25,306 nucleotides of DNA from a virus: positions 1 through 25,306 of IMG/VR virus record IMGVR_UViG_3300024346_000464. One strand, 5' to 3'. Positions 15,821 to 24,791 of the stretch are shown here, piece by piece (positions within the stretch are counted from its first letter, which is position 1; every line of letters begins with the position of its first letter). The notes under the pieces were generated by a model that saw only the letters and a list, made by a program, of their open reading frames with translations, did no database searches and was not told the DNA's origin. Made by a program: the position numbers and the translations under genes.

Positions 15821-18800
15821 TGGCAGATAATTCACAAAGACGTTTAACGGAAGCCGCACAAGAATTAAGAACTCAGGCCGATATAGTAAAACAATTACAA
15901 TCGGCAGTACAAGAGTATCAAAGATTAAAACAACTAAAAGAAGAAACATCTTTATATGATTCTCGTGCCATAAGTGATATAAATGGACAAATCAATGCTT
16001 GGAAAGAAGTAAACAGAAATGTTGATAAAGTAAATGAGCAATTACAGGAAGCAAGAGGTACATTGGTATCTATGTCGAAAGAAACTGCAAAATTAAGAAA
16101 AGAATTTGACAAAGAAGTTGAATCAATAGAGGCTGTTACCGAAAATTTCAAAGAATTAGAAGGTCTACAACATAGTATTACCAATCAATATGGTAAACAA
16201 AGTAATGAGGCCAAAAGAATGAATGCGGTTATAGACCAAACAAAAGTTATGACTTCTTCGATTGGTGAGTTCTTAAAAGAAAATTTGGATATAGAAGGAG
16301 ACCAACGAGAAGCAATATTGTCTACTTTAAATGCATATAAAAAATTCCCAGCTACTTTAAATAAATTACAAAAACAAAAAGATAGAGGTAAAATAACGGA
16401 AGATGAATTAAATGAAAGTGTAGTTAAATTAGCAGAACATTGGGAAGATGTTTCCTCTCAAATCAATTTTAGTGATAAAAAATTAAAAGGATTAAAGAGA
16501 ACCATTAAATCAATGGGAACATTTACAATGTCAGAAGCAGCGGCATCAAATGCATCATCTAAATCTAGAAAAGACGCAGATGAAAAAAAAGAATTGAGAG
16601 ATATGGCTCAATCTACTTTATTAGATGCAATACCTGTAGCTAATGATATGAAAGAGTTGTTCGGTTCAAAAAATAGATTACAAGCAGCTGCTGCAGGGGC
16701 AGCGGTTGGTGCAGGTATTGCACAATTAATCACAGGTTATAAGCCAGAATTTGTTCCAGACGAATATGCATTTTTAGGTCAGAGTATGTATATGACCGAT
16801 ATTGCAAAAGCTCAAGCGGATTTAAAAGTATTTGAAGCTGAGTTTGGAAAAAATTTAAAGTTTGACGGAACACAATCTCAAGAACTAAAAAAATACGGAA
16901 AGGGATTGGTCTATATGGCGAGAGCAACATCCGATTTTAATTATCAAATGCAAGGTTTAACGGCAGCATTTAATGCAGCTTCTCAAACGGCATTTATGGG
17001 TGGAGGACTTGGTAGTGTGGAATATAATGCAGGTCAATTGGAATTGGCCGGTGTAAATGCACAAACTATTGCAGGTGCTATGAATACGTTATCATCTGGA
17101 GCAAATACCGGTGATAAAAGTATAGGTGCAAGAATGGCAGTATTTGCAAAATGGTCTGGAGTGAGTGAAGGTAATTTAGCTAATATAGTAAATGCATACA
17201 GAAGATTGACAGGTACAAATGCAAAAGATGCATTAAGTATGACATATGCAGCAGCACTAAAAGCAGATAAAGCCGGAGTTAATCCAAATGATATTTTAAA
17301 TGATATGGCGGAAGCTTCAAGTAAACTATATTCTTTTAATATTAGAAATGAAGCATCATTTAGTAGACAAGTTTTGGAATTAAGAAAGATGGGTACTAGT
17401 TTTAAATTTGCAGAAGGAGCTAAAGGTGCTGTTTTAAATTATAGAGAAACTATAATGGCCCAACAAAAGTTATCTGCTATGTTAAATCAAAGAGTAGATT
17501 TCACAGAAGCATTGGCATTGGCAGCGGGCGGAAATTATGCTGCAGCATATAAAAATATACAAGAATCAGGAACATTAGAAGCAGTTAGAAATGGTGGACT
17601 ATTTGTACAAGACCAATTTAGTAAAATATTTGGTATGAGTATTGATGAACTGAGTAATAGGCAATATGAAACATCAAATAGGTCATCATTAGCTAGTACA
17701 TTAACAGGCCAAAACGCTGGATTTTTGGGTAGAACTTCTGCAGCAGAGTTAAGTAAACAACAAACGGACGCAACAATTGCAATGACTAAAGCAATTACGG
17801 ACGCAAAATTTGACCAATATATAGATGTTGCAAAAACAACAGATGAAACATATAGAAGATTATTTTTTCGTATACAAAGACTTGAAGCACATCAGTCTTA
17901 TATGGAAAATTTATTTAAAAACATATTAACAGCCGTTTTATCTGGAGCTGGATTATTGTTTGCAAATGGTATTTTCAAAGGACTAAAGGGCCCCGCTTTG
18001 ACAAACGCACCTGCAGGTCAAACTGGTGTACAAAGATACATTCGTAATGGTAAACCAGGTTCCCCAATTGTTCCAGAGTTTACTGCAACGGGAGCAGCCA
18101 GTCCTCAATTTAATATGGTTAAAAATTTGGGGAAAAATCCAACATTTGTAGATGCAGCAGGAAAACCAATCATAGGAGAAGGAATTGGTGCAGGGTTTCC
18201 TAACGCCAAAGCATATGGAAATTATTTTACAAATGGTGGATTTAATCAAAACTTTGTTTCAGGAATAAAACCAAAAATGAATTTCGGTTCAATGCTGGGA
18301 GTGGGCATGACAGGATATGATATGTATAATAGATACCAAAGTGGACAAAGTGGTCTACAATCGGTAGTATCACCGGCAACCGGTTGGGGAACTGCAGCTG
18401 CAACGGTTGCCGCAGTACAACCTCTAACTGCACCATTAAAAGGTTTTTATGGTGTAGGTTTTGCATTGGATTTAATAGCAGGTGGAGTGGGATATATGGC
18501 CGGCTCGTATGGTGCAGATAAAATATTTGAAGCGACCAAACCCAATAGTTACTTCGATGCGCTAGATACCACCCCAATGACTCCTCAAGAAATAGCAGAA
18601 CAAGAGGCCTATAACCGAAACACCGCACCACCGATGCCAATGTCAGTTCCAGCAGGAGACCCACTATTAATTGCAATTGAAAACATAGAAGCAATGGTTG
18701 CAAGTATTGCAGGTGCAGGTGCAGGTACAACCAAATTGATATTGGATGGTAAAGATATTACAAATTCGGTAAAAACTTACATGAATAATAATAAAACAAC

Positions 18801-18840
18801 AGAACAAGGTCAGGCATTCAAAGCAGCCATAGGCAAATAA
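15820..18840 (+). CDS. Tape measure protein
   Basis: 1006 residues. The first 130 or so residues are rich in Glu, Gln and Lys with heptad spacing (coiled coil). A long helical region follows. Hydrophobic, Ala/Gly-rich stretches lie at about 291-303, 701-719 (ILTAVLSGAGLLFANGIF), 850-874 and 878-902, and could enter the host membrane on ejection. The C-terminal segment TKLILDGKDITNSVKTYMNN is the type seen at the end of many tape measures. The gene directly follows the chaperone frames, starts within the preceding stop (TAATG) and is among the longest here, all as expected. The length predicts a tail of roughly 0.15 micrometres by the usual 1.5 angstrom per residue rule. No peptidase or lysozyme domain was recognised inside it. 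Confidence 0.9.
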   Translation: MADNSQRRLTEAAQELRTQADIVKQLQSAVQEYQRLKQLKEETSLYDSRAISDINGQINAWKEVNRNVDKVNEQLQEARGTLVSMSKETAKLRKEFDKEVESIEAVTENFKELEGLQHSITNQYGKQSNEAKRMNAVIDQTKVMTSSIGEFLKENLDIEGDQREAILSTLNAYKKFPATLNKLQKQKDRGKITEDELNESVVKLAEHWEDVSSQINFSDKKLKGLKRTIKSMGTFTMSEAAASNASSKSRKDADEKKELRDMAQSTLLDAIPVANDMKELFGSKNRLQAAAAGAAVGAGIAQLITGYKPEFVPDEYAFLGQSMYMTDIAKAQADLKVFEAEFGKNLKFDGTQSQELKKYGKGLVYMARATSDFNYQMQGLTAAFNAASQTAFMGGGLGSVEYNAGQLELAGVNAQTIAGAMNTLSSGANTGDKSIGARMAVFAKWSGVSEGNLANIVNAYRRLTGTNAKDALSMTYAAALKADKAGVNPNDILNDMAEASSKLYSFNIRNEASFSRQVLELRKMGTSFKFAEGAKGAVLNYRETIMAQQKLSAMLNQRVDFTEALALAAGGNYAAAYKNIQESGTLEAVRNGGLFVQDQFSKIFGMSIDELSNRQYETSNRSSLASTLTGQNAGFLGRTSAAELSKQQTDATIAMTKAITDAKFDQYIDVAKTTDETYRRLFFRIQRLEAHQSYMENLFKNILTAVLSGAGLLFANGIFKGLKGPALTNAPAGQTGVQRYIRNGKPGSPIVPEFTATGAASPQFNMVKNLGKNPTFVDAAGKPIIGEGIGAGFPNAKAYGNYFTNGGFNQNFVSGIKPKMNFGSMLGVGMTGYDMYNRYQSGQSGLQSVVSPATGWGTAAATVAAVQPLTAPLKGFYGVGFALDLIAGGVGYMAGSYGADKIFEATKPNSYFDALDTTPMTPQEIAEQEAYNRNTAPPMPMSVPAGDPLLIAIENIEAMVASIAGAGAGTTKLILDGKDITNSVKTYMNNNKTTEQGQAFKAAIGK

Positions 18841-18862
18841 TACTACAAAATAATCTTATTAG

Positions 18863-18871
18863 ATATTTATA
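18863..18871 (+). promoter_or_regulatory. Candidate late-promoter motif ATATTTATA before the gp48/54-like gene
   Basis: Exact ATATTTATA in the context AGATATTTATAATAAATAAA, identical over 20 bases to the copy before the tube gene. It ends 15 bases before the ATG at 18887. Confidence 0.55.
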
Positions 18872-18886
18872 ATAAATAAATTATAA

Positions 18887-20383
18887 ATGCCCCAATTTCT
18901 TAGAAATTTATATTTAGACGGATTTAAAGGAGTAGAAAAGATAGAAGCACCTACTAAAGATAGAATAGATTCTAAACTTTTCAACGGCCCATATCAAGTT
19001 GTACAAGATTTATTTACTGCAGAAACAAATCCAAACGGCCCAAGAATTCTCTTATATAAAAATCTTCCAAAATTATATAATACCGATTTAATAAGAATTG
19101 AATCAGGAGGCTCTATTGACCTCGCTAGAACGATGGCAGTTAGAGGTACTAGATATAATGACCCAGATAAGAAAGGAAAAATGGGTTTCAATTTGGGAAA
19201 TTTATTTGGCGGGTCGGCAAATAGACCATCCGATACTATTTTTGAAAGTAAATTAGGTGCACCAATTTCAAAAGGTACACAACCTGTAAATGGTGATTAT
19301 AGTGGTTTAAAATATGCAGTTGAAGAAGGCAAGGATTATTTTGTATCACAGGCCCCAATGGATTCTAACTTTTTAACTGGATTACTAAAAGGAAATACAA
19401 CCGATATTGCACAAAATGTCGTAGGTAAAACCGCAGATGCGTTGGCAAGTGCAGTAAGAAAAGGTGCAGTTAAATTATTAACTGGTAAAAGAAAAAAAGG
19501 TAAAAGTACCTACCAATCCAATGCAGAATTAATTCCAAATACCTATAAAAAACAAAATTCCGAATATTTTAAAACACCTTTAAAAGCCGAAGGATTTTTA
19601 AAAAGAACGGATGGTAAAATTAGTAATTGGGATGATATAAATGATGAATTATTAAATAAAGTAACATTTACAAAAACAGAACTTGATAAAGTTATTGAAA
19701 AAAATTTAAAAACATCGGTAGCATACATTCAATTTCAAGCCAATAATGCAGATAAATATTTAGTATTTCCAGCTGCCATTGGTGATATAACAGAAAATAT
19801 ACAACCTGAATGGGGTAATTATAGATACGTTGGTTCACCATTTAAAGTTTATAGGTATCTAGGTGTTCAAAGAGAACTTAAATTTGATTTTAAAGTATAT
19901 TGGTTAGATACTAATAGTGGTGGTACAAACCAAATGTATGTGATGAGTAAAAAATTACAAGAATTGAAAAAACTGGCCTTCCCACAAGAAAAATTAGCTG
20001 TAATTCAATTGGGCGGTGTATCAAATTATGCACCACTTGCATTTACACCAAATATAATTAAATTTAGTTTGGGTAATTTATATAAAAATTTAAATTGCAT
20101 AATAACATCGATGGATATGCAAATTGATAATGATGTATCTTGGGCATCCGATGACCCATTTTTTGCAACGGCTGGTTCGGAAACAATTACATATCCAACG
20201 GTGGTTAATGTGTCTATGGGTTTAACAATTTTGGAAACGCATATGATAAATGGAACAGATGCAACGATAACTTATAATATGGATACATTGTCCAAAACAC
20301 AAGCAACGAATACTGACTATAAAACATCTTCTACCGCAGAAGACTTAGCAAAATGGACAAAAAACCATTCTTCAAAATCATAA
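18887..20383 (+). CDS. Baseplate tail-tube initiator/cap candidate (T4 gp48/gp54-like)
   Basis: 498 residues. The C-terminal half has a tube-like pattern: VAYIQFQANN, FPAAIGDITENIQPEWGNYRY, GSPFKVYRYLGVQRELKFDF, MSKKLQELKKLAFPQ, then FSLGNLYKNLNCIITSMDMQIDNDVSW and a final strand TVVNVSMGLTILETH. In T4-type phages the baseplate proteins gp48 and gp54, which nucleate the tube, show the same order: a central hole strand, a P-V-Y-x-Y-x-G-x-x-R turn, a helix with LA-x-P, and a late strand. The N-terminal 230 residues carry a basic low-complexity stretch (LLTGKRKKGKS) and are not recognised. It is longer than T4 gp48 (about 364) or gp54 (about 320). Its position right after the tape measure matches T4 genes 29-48-54. 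Role probable, exact orthology unsure. Confidence 0.65.
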   Translation: MPQFLRNLYLDGFKGVEKIEAPTKDRIDSKLFNGPYQVVQDLFTAETNPNGPRILLYKNLPKLYNTDLIRIESGGSIDLARTMAVRGTRYNDPDKKGKMGFNLGNLFGGSANRPSDTIFESKLGAPISKGTQPVNGDYSGLKYAVEEGKDYFVSQAPMDSNFLTGLLKGNTTDIAQNVVGKTADALASAVRKGAVKLLTGKRKKGKSTYQSNAELIPNTYKKQNSEYFKTPLKAEGFLKRTDGKISNWDDINDELLNKVTFTKTELDKVIEKNLKTSVAYIQFQANNADKYLVFPAAIGDITENIQPEWGNYRYVGSPFKVYRYLGVQRELKFDFKVYWLDTNSGGTNQMYVMSKKLQELKKLAFPQEKLAVIQLGGVSNYAPLAFTPNIIKFSLGNLYKNLNCIITSMDMQIDNDVSWASDDPFFATAGSETITYPTVVNVSMGLTILETHMINGTDATITYNMDTLSKTQATNTDYKTSSTAEDLAKWTKNHSSKS

Positions 20384-20388
20384 TAAAA

Positions 20389-20691
20389 ATGGCAAATAGA
20401 TACACATATAGTAAAACACTAACAACCGAAGAAACCAAAAAGAAATATTTAGAATCAATAATTTATCCAAAAATAAAACCAACGGACAACGATATTTATA
20501 TTATAACAGATTTATCAGATAGATTGGATTTATTGGCTCACAAATATTATGGAGATAAAAATCTATGGTGGATTATTGCAACTGCAAATAATTTAAACGA
20601 TGCAACTTTATCGATAGAAACCGGTAAACAATTAAGAATACCATCCGATGTTTCAACCATAATTGCAGATTTACAAAAAATAAATAAATAA
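20389..20691 (+). CDS. Baseplate wedge protein, gp53-like with LysM-like fold
   Basis: The frame is open from 20353, but the ATG at 20389, five bases after the previous stop, is the right start. It gives 100 residues beginning MANRYTYSKTLTTEETKKKY. The core is NDIYIITDLSDRLDLLAHKYYGDKN, then LWWIIATANNLND, then ETGKQLRIP. This is the T4 gp53 / LysM-like signature: D-R-L-D-L-L-x-x-K-Y-Y-G, WW-I-IA-x-AN, G-x-x-L-R-IP. T4 gp53 is about 196 residues, so this is a minimal version holding mainly the LysM-like part. It helps join wedges around the hub. It lies five bases before the hub-like gene. Confidence 0.82.
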   Translation: MANRYTYSKTLTTEETKKKYLESIIYPKIKPTDNDIYIITDLSDRLDLLAHKYYGDKNLWWIIATANNLNDATLSIETGKQLRIPSDVSTIIADLQKINK

Positions 20692-20696
20692 GTTAT

Positions 20697-22961
20697 ATGA
20701 ATAATACTTACCCATTGAAAAAATGGATGGTTGAGGTATTTAAAGAAAGAGAAAAATATCCATGGGGTTCAAATACCAAAATGCCATTTTTTATAATGTC
20801 TTCCGCTTCACGAGTTATAAAAGATTCACCATCTGCAGACCAACAAGAGATATTAGAAAAAATTGGAAAAATAGCAAAGGGTGAAATTGGTAGTTCCGCT
20901 GATTATAATGGGTGCGTTATAACTAATCGAGTGAATACGGTATTATTACATGAAATAAATTATCAATCCGATAAATCATTTGTTGGTTATGATTTTAATG
21001 GCAAAAAAATTACTACATTAAATGAAACCGGTAGAGTTATATCACACCCAATAATTGAATCTTTAAATATAAATACGGATGGTACTGGTAATACTATGAA
21101 AATTGCAAGTGTCCATATTCGTTTATTTTCCATCAAACAACTTGAAATGTTTGAATTATTTTTTTGTAAAGGTGTGGCACCAATTATGATAGAATTTGGT
21201 GATAATTTAATGGGAAATGATTTGATTAAATCTGGTATAATTGAAAATAAAAATAATTATGAAAAATTTGTAACTAATTGGATTGATTATTCAAATCCAT
21301 CAATACCATCTTTTCAAAAATATTTAAAAAAATGTGAAGATTCAAAAGGAAGTTATGATAGAATGGTCGGTAGAGTTTCGGCGTATTCATATAAAATAGA
21401 ACCTGATGGAACATATATAGCACAATTAACAATAACACAAGGTAACGAAATATCTTATTTATTACCAAAATCGTTTAATGCGCAACAATATACACCACCT
21501 GAAATGCCAACTGACCCCAAACCAACCAAATTTCAGGAACTTTGTTATACCATTTCCAATCCAAGCTTAGGTTTACAAGGTGTTGAATTGGATTATTTAT
21601 TAAAATTAAATCCGGCAGAATGGGAAAAAGAATTTTTTAACTGGTATAAAACGGGTGATGCAAGTTTAAAAAGAACTGCAAGTGCGGTACCATATCTATC
21701 TTTAAAATTTGTATTAGAAGTTTTATTAAATAATGTGGTTGCATGGGGTGGTACTGACCCAAAGCTTACCTTTTATTCACCAAATGGTGACCCAACGGGT
21801 GCAAAATTTTTTAAAATAGATGATACCACATCAGAAACTATAATACCAATTACTATACACAAATATAGAGTTGCGTTTGATGAAGATGTATTATTTCCAA
21901 ATGAAGAATTACCAAATTTTAGTATAGATAAAAAGGGAAAAATTGTAGGAGATATTAAAAATACAATAGATGCGAGAATAAATGGAAAATCGGTTATAGA
22001 AAAACGAAAAATAAAATTTATAGAACCAAATGGAAATGAAGTACCATTAGAAGCATCTGGTGACAATAGAATAGGTAATGCATTAAATATTTTTATTAGT
22101 TATAATGTGGTAAAAACTGCCTGGTATAGTTCGTATAGTAGAATAGATTTTATAGCAAACATATTAGAATTAATAAATGGAAAAAGTTTTGGCCAATATA
22201 AATTAATATATGCAAATTTAATGACCGATAGTAAAGCAACTATTATGGATAGTAAATTATATATAAAATCGGAACATATAAAAGAAATATTGGAAGATAG
22301 AGAAGATTATAGATTTAAACCATTGTCGGTAAATTCCATAGTTAGAGATTTTGCATTTGATTTTGATAACACAGATTATATAGCAGCTATGTCACTTTGG
22401 AATTATAACGCATTCCTTGCAGCTAAAAAATACGATGTTAAAACTTATCAATTGACATCACAAGATAGGGTTTCATTATATACTTCAATGGCAAATCATA
22501 CTACAACTGAAGGATATTATGTTTTAGACCAAATTATGTATCAAAATTTGACACAACCCATATCAAATAATAATAAAGATAAAGATAATGAAAAAGAATC
22601 TGGCAGTCAAAAGGAAGATGATATTAACAAAGCGTCAATAAAAGATTTAATTAAATTTGTATTACCAAAATATACTGAACCAAAAACAATGGTTGTTAAA
22701 AATCCGGATTGGGTATATTCTTTTATGGGACTTGCTAGAGAAGAATATACTTTAAAAAAACAGCAAGTGCCAACAAACATTAAAATAAGTTTAAAAATAG
22801 ATGGAATTAGTGGTATAAATTGTGGTGAATTGATACAAGTTGATGGTGTTTCGGAATTATATAATGAATTGGGTAGATTTAGAATTCAAAATATAATTCA
22901 TGATATAAATTTAACGGATGGTTGGGTAACAACAATAGATGCTTTTTGGCAATGGGTTTAA
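20697..22961 (+). CDS. Large baseplate hub-like protein
   Basis: 754 residues. After KMPFFIMSS, the segments ESLNINTDGTGNTMKIASV and SIKQLEMFELFFCKGVAPIMIEFG resemble the first barrel of hub proteins. The last 75 residues (NIKISLKIDGISGINCGELI, then ELYNELGRFRIQNIIHDIN and DGWVTTIDAFWQWV) match the C-terminal hub barrel pattern of a diagnostic I-D-G-I-x-G-I-x-x-G strand and a final G-W-x-T-T strand. A charged linker rich in Lys, Asp, Glu and Asn at about 622-645 joins them. The protein is roughly twice T4 gp27 (391 residues), so a fused extra domain is likely. I saw no lysozyme or needle repeats. It sits between the gp53-like gene and a small gene, 5 bases from the former. Hub assignment is probable rather than certain. 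Confidence 0.62.
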   Translation: MNNTYPLKKWMVEVFKEREKYPWGSNTKMPFFIMSSASRVIKDSPSADQQEILEKIGKIAKGEIGSSADYNGCVITNRVNTVLLHEINYQSDKSFVGYDFNGKKITTLNETGRVISHPIIESLNINTDGTGNTMKIASVHIRLFSIKQLEMFELFFCKGVAPIMIEFGDNLMGNDLIKSGIIENKNNYEKFVTNWIDYSNPSIPSFQKYLKKCEDSKGSYDRMVGRVSAYSYKIEPDGTYIAQLTITQGNEISYLLPKSFNAQQYTPPEMPTDPKPTKFQELCYTISNPSLGLQGVELDYLLKLNPAEWEKEFFNWYKTGDASLKRTASAVPYLSLKFVLEVLLNNVVAWGGTDPKLTFYSPNGDPTGAKFFKIDDTTSETIIPITIHKYRVAFDEDVLFPNEELPNFSIDKKGKIVGDIKNTIDARINGKSVIEKRKIKFIEPNGNEVPLEASGDNRIGNALNIFISYNVVKTAWYSSYSRIDFIANILELINGKSFGQYKLIYANLMTDSKATIMDSKLYIKSEHIKEILEDREDYRFKPLSVNSIVRDFAFDFDNTDYIAAMSLWNYNAFLAAKKYDVKTYQLTSQDRVSLYTSMANHTTTEGYYVLDQIMYQNLTQPISNNNKDKDNEKESGSQKEDDINKASIKDLIKFVLPKYTEPKTMVVKNPDWVYSFMGLAREEYTLKKQQVPTNIKISLKIDGISGINCGELIQVDGVSELYNELGRFRIQNIIHDINLTDGWVTTIDAFWQWV

Positions 22962-22971
22962 AATAAAAACT

Positions 22972-23346
22972 ATGTATACTGATATTGTAAGTAATTTGAA
23001 TGCATTTAAAATGGATATTCCCAAAACAATAGTACCATCACCAACGACTAAAGACTATGAATTGGGATTTATAAGAAGATATTTTATCCAAATCGAAAAT
23101 GATAGTAACGGGCATTTATTTGAAATAGATGAAGAAACCCATACAAAATATAGTGAAAATCCATTATGGAAAGTGGTTAGTATAAAATGGAGAATATCTG
23201 GTCCGATTGAAACGACCTACGATTTAAATGGTTTAGAATTGGATAAAGGTGTTAGAAATTCAAATAAAGCGGCAATCGGACTTGCATCTTCAAAAATTAA
23301 AAATATAGGATTATATCTTCCTAATCTTTTACAATTTTATAAATAG
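22972..23346 (+). CDS. Small structural-cluster protein, function unknown (124 aa)
   Basis: The frame is open from 22939, overlapping the hub gene, but the ATG at 22972, ten bases after the hub stop and with the A-rich leader typical here, is preferred. It gives 124 residues. The protein starts MYTDIVSNLNAFKMDIPK, has FIRRYFIQIEND and LWKVVSIKWRISGPIETTYD strands, and ends with a helix KAAIGLASSKIKNIGLYLPNLLQFYK. It is the last gene of the tail block before the polymerase, so a small baseplate component is likely. I do not recognise the family. Confidence 0.7.
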   Translation: MYTDIVSNLNAFKMDIPKTIVPSPTTKDYELGFIRRYFIQIENDSNGHLFEIDEETHTKYSENPLWKVVSIKWRISGPIETTYDLNGLELDKGVRNSNKAAIGLASSKIKNIGLYLPNLLQFYK

Positions 23347-23369
23347 GTTGAACAAAAATCATATAAAAA

Positions 23370-23401
23370 TTTGATAATTAAAATAATTTTGATTATATTT
23401 G
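23370..23401 (+). promoter_or_regulatory. Bacteroidota-type promoter (TTTG - 20 bases - TAnnTTTG)
   Basis: TTTG at 23370-23373 and TATATTTG at 23394-23401, 20 bases apart, fit the -33 TTTG and -7 TAnnTTTG elements known for the Bacteroidota primary sigma factor. Transcription would start near 23407 and give a leader of about 110 bases. Confidence 0.5.
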
Positions 23402-23420
23402 TTTTAACCCAATAAATCAA

Positions 23421-23477
23421 ATGAAAAGAGAACCAATTCATATTTATTCATTAAGACAAAAACATTGGTCGGAATAA
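23421..23477 (+). CDS. Possible 18-aa leader peptide
   Basis: An ATG frame of 18 codons (MKREPIHIYSLRQKHWSE) with an A-rich leader (AATAAATCAA) like the real genes, ending 39 bases before the polymerase start. It may be a regulatory leader peptide, a remnant of a longer gene, or chance in a 170-base gap. No family recognised. Confidence 0.2.
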   Translation: MKREPIHIYSLRQKHWSE

Positions 23478-23516
23478 ATTTGGTAAAGTCATAAAAAAAT
23501 CGTAAATTAGAAGAAT

Positions 23517-24785
23517 ATGAAGATAATAGAAAATAATCATATCCTTCTTTCTTTTTGCCAAAACCATAAACCAATTCAGTTAATGGTTCCAGTATGGAGT
23601 TCACCTAGAGCACATCAATTTGATTGTAGCATATCGTTTTTATATTTAAGAACGGAGGATGAGGAGTATATTATTAATTTCAACCACATAGACGCACAAC
23701 AATGTAAAACTGTTAAGATTGATAGATTAGCAAATCCAAATACATTGGTTTTAGGAAATCGTTATATAGGTAGCATAGGGATTGATTATGAGTGGGCATA
23801 TTTTGAAGAGAAAGGTATTCCATTTGTATTCAATGAGTTCGCAGAAGAGGTTTATAGAGGGTATAGAGTAGACTTTAAAGAATTGAATGATTGTGTTCCA
23901 TTATTGAAATGGTATGAATTACTTTCTAAAATAGAAATTATCAAATCGGACAATAAATGGAATAGACAATATTCACAATCTATCAGTTTATTAGGAAGGT
24001 TGGAAGGGGCTGGGGTAAAAGTCGTAGAGGAAAATTTTATTGATAGTTTTGCGTTCAATCCCAAATATCTTCGTAATGGTTTTGTGTTCACGCAATACAA
24101 CCCGTATACCACAACAGGTAGACCCTCCAATCGTCATTTAAACATCAATTACTCTGCTTTAAACAAATCGGATGGTAGTAGGTCTAATTTCGTTAGCAGG
24201 TTCGATAAGGGTACTCTAATTCAATTTGACTATGAGTCTTATCACATTCGTTTAATTGGTAAGTTGGTTGGATATGAATTTCCTTTGGGAGAGACTGCTC
24301 ACCAACATCTTGCAAAGTGGTATGGGATAGAGGACTATAATGAATCTAAGGGACAAACCTTTAAGTATCTTTATGGAGGATTAGATGATGTAGCTCGTCA
24401 AATACCATTCTTTCAAAAGGTAGATGTGTATGTTAAAGACCTATACAAAAAGTTCATCATCTCCGGAAAGTTAATAACACCTATCTTTGGAAGAGAAATT
24501 CCATTTAGTAGAATTGAAGGAGCAAACGAACAAAAGGTATTTAACTATCTATTACAAGCTTTGGAGACTGAAATCAATTATAAGAAATTAAGAGAGTTGA
24601 TGCAATGGTTGGATGGGAGAAGGTCGAAATTGATACTTTATACCTACGATGCGTTCTTAATTGATACTCATCCAATGGAGAAAAGTGAGATTTTAAATTC
24701 TCTAACGACTATATTAGAAAAAGGTAATTTTCCAGTTAGAGCTTATGAAGGTAAGAATTATAACGATTTGGAGGTTATAAGTTAA
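23517..24785 (+). CDS. Short, divergent family-A DNA polymerase
   Basis: 422 residues. Palm and fingers motifs of Pol I-type enzymes can be read in order: TTTGRPSN (199-205; TGR), LIQFDYESYHIRLI (motif A, Asp238), ESKGQTFKYLYGG (motif B, Lys278, Phe282, Tyr286-Gly287), NYLLQALETEI (Gln347) and LILYTYDAFLID (motif C, Asp378). Both metal-binding Asp residues are kept. The usual motif A Glu is His243, the Glu after the motif C Asp is Ala379, and the usual motif B Arg is Tyr274. Klenow-type enzymes need about 600 residues. Here only about 190 residues precede the palm, with a vague exonuclease-like stretch (YIINFNHID) that lacks clear catalytic acids. GAG and GAA codons are about equal, unlike the neighbours. 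The gene has its own promoter-like region. Replicative, repair and inactive roles all remain possible. Confidence 0.75.
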   Translation: MKIIENNHILLSFCQNHKPIQLMVPVWSSPRAHQFDCSISFLYLRTEDEEYIINFNHIDAQQCKTVKIDRLANPNTLVLGNRYIGSIGIDYEWAYFEEKGIPFVFNEFAEEVYRGYRVDFKELNDCVPLLKWYELLSKIEIIKSDNKWNRQYSQSISLLGRLEGAGVKVVEENFIDSFAFNPKYLRNGFVFTQYNPYTTTGRPSNRHLNINYSALNKSDGSRSNFVSRFDKGTLIQFDYESYHIRLIGKLVGYEFPLGETAHQHLAKWYGIEDYNESKGQTFKYLYGGLDDVARQIPFFQKVDVYVKDLYKKFIISGKLITPIFGREIPFSRIEGANEQKVFNYLLQALETEINYKKLRELMQWLDGRRSKLILYTYDAFLIDTHPMEKSEILNSLTTILEKGNFPVRAYEGKNYNDLEVIS

Positions 24786-24791
24786 AATTTT

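Larger units (their letters stand above)
23347..23516 (+). promoter_or_regulatory. Intergenic leader region before the polymerase gene
   Basis: This 170-base gap is the longest in the window. It holds a Bacteroidota-type promoter match (23370-23401), an 18-codon ATG frame (23421-23477) and a second weaker promoter match (TTTG at 23479, TAAATTAG at 23503, again 20 bases apart). No ATATTTATA motif is present, unlike the structural blocks. Confidence 0.5.

Noticed and set aside
20492-20500. ATATTTATA inside the gp53-like gene
   Set aside because: It encodes Asp-Ile-Tyr-Ile in a conserved part of the protein and is about 200 bases before the next start, so it is not counted as a promoter.
23404-23604. 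A - strand frame of 66 codons spanning the polymerase leader
   Set aside because: It overlaps the start of the polymerase gene and the promoter region, has no recognisable family, and would be the only - strand gene in the window.
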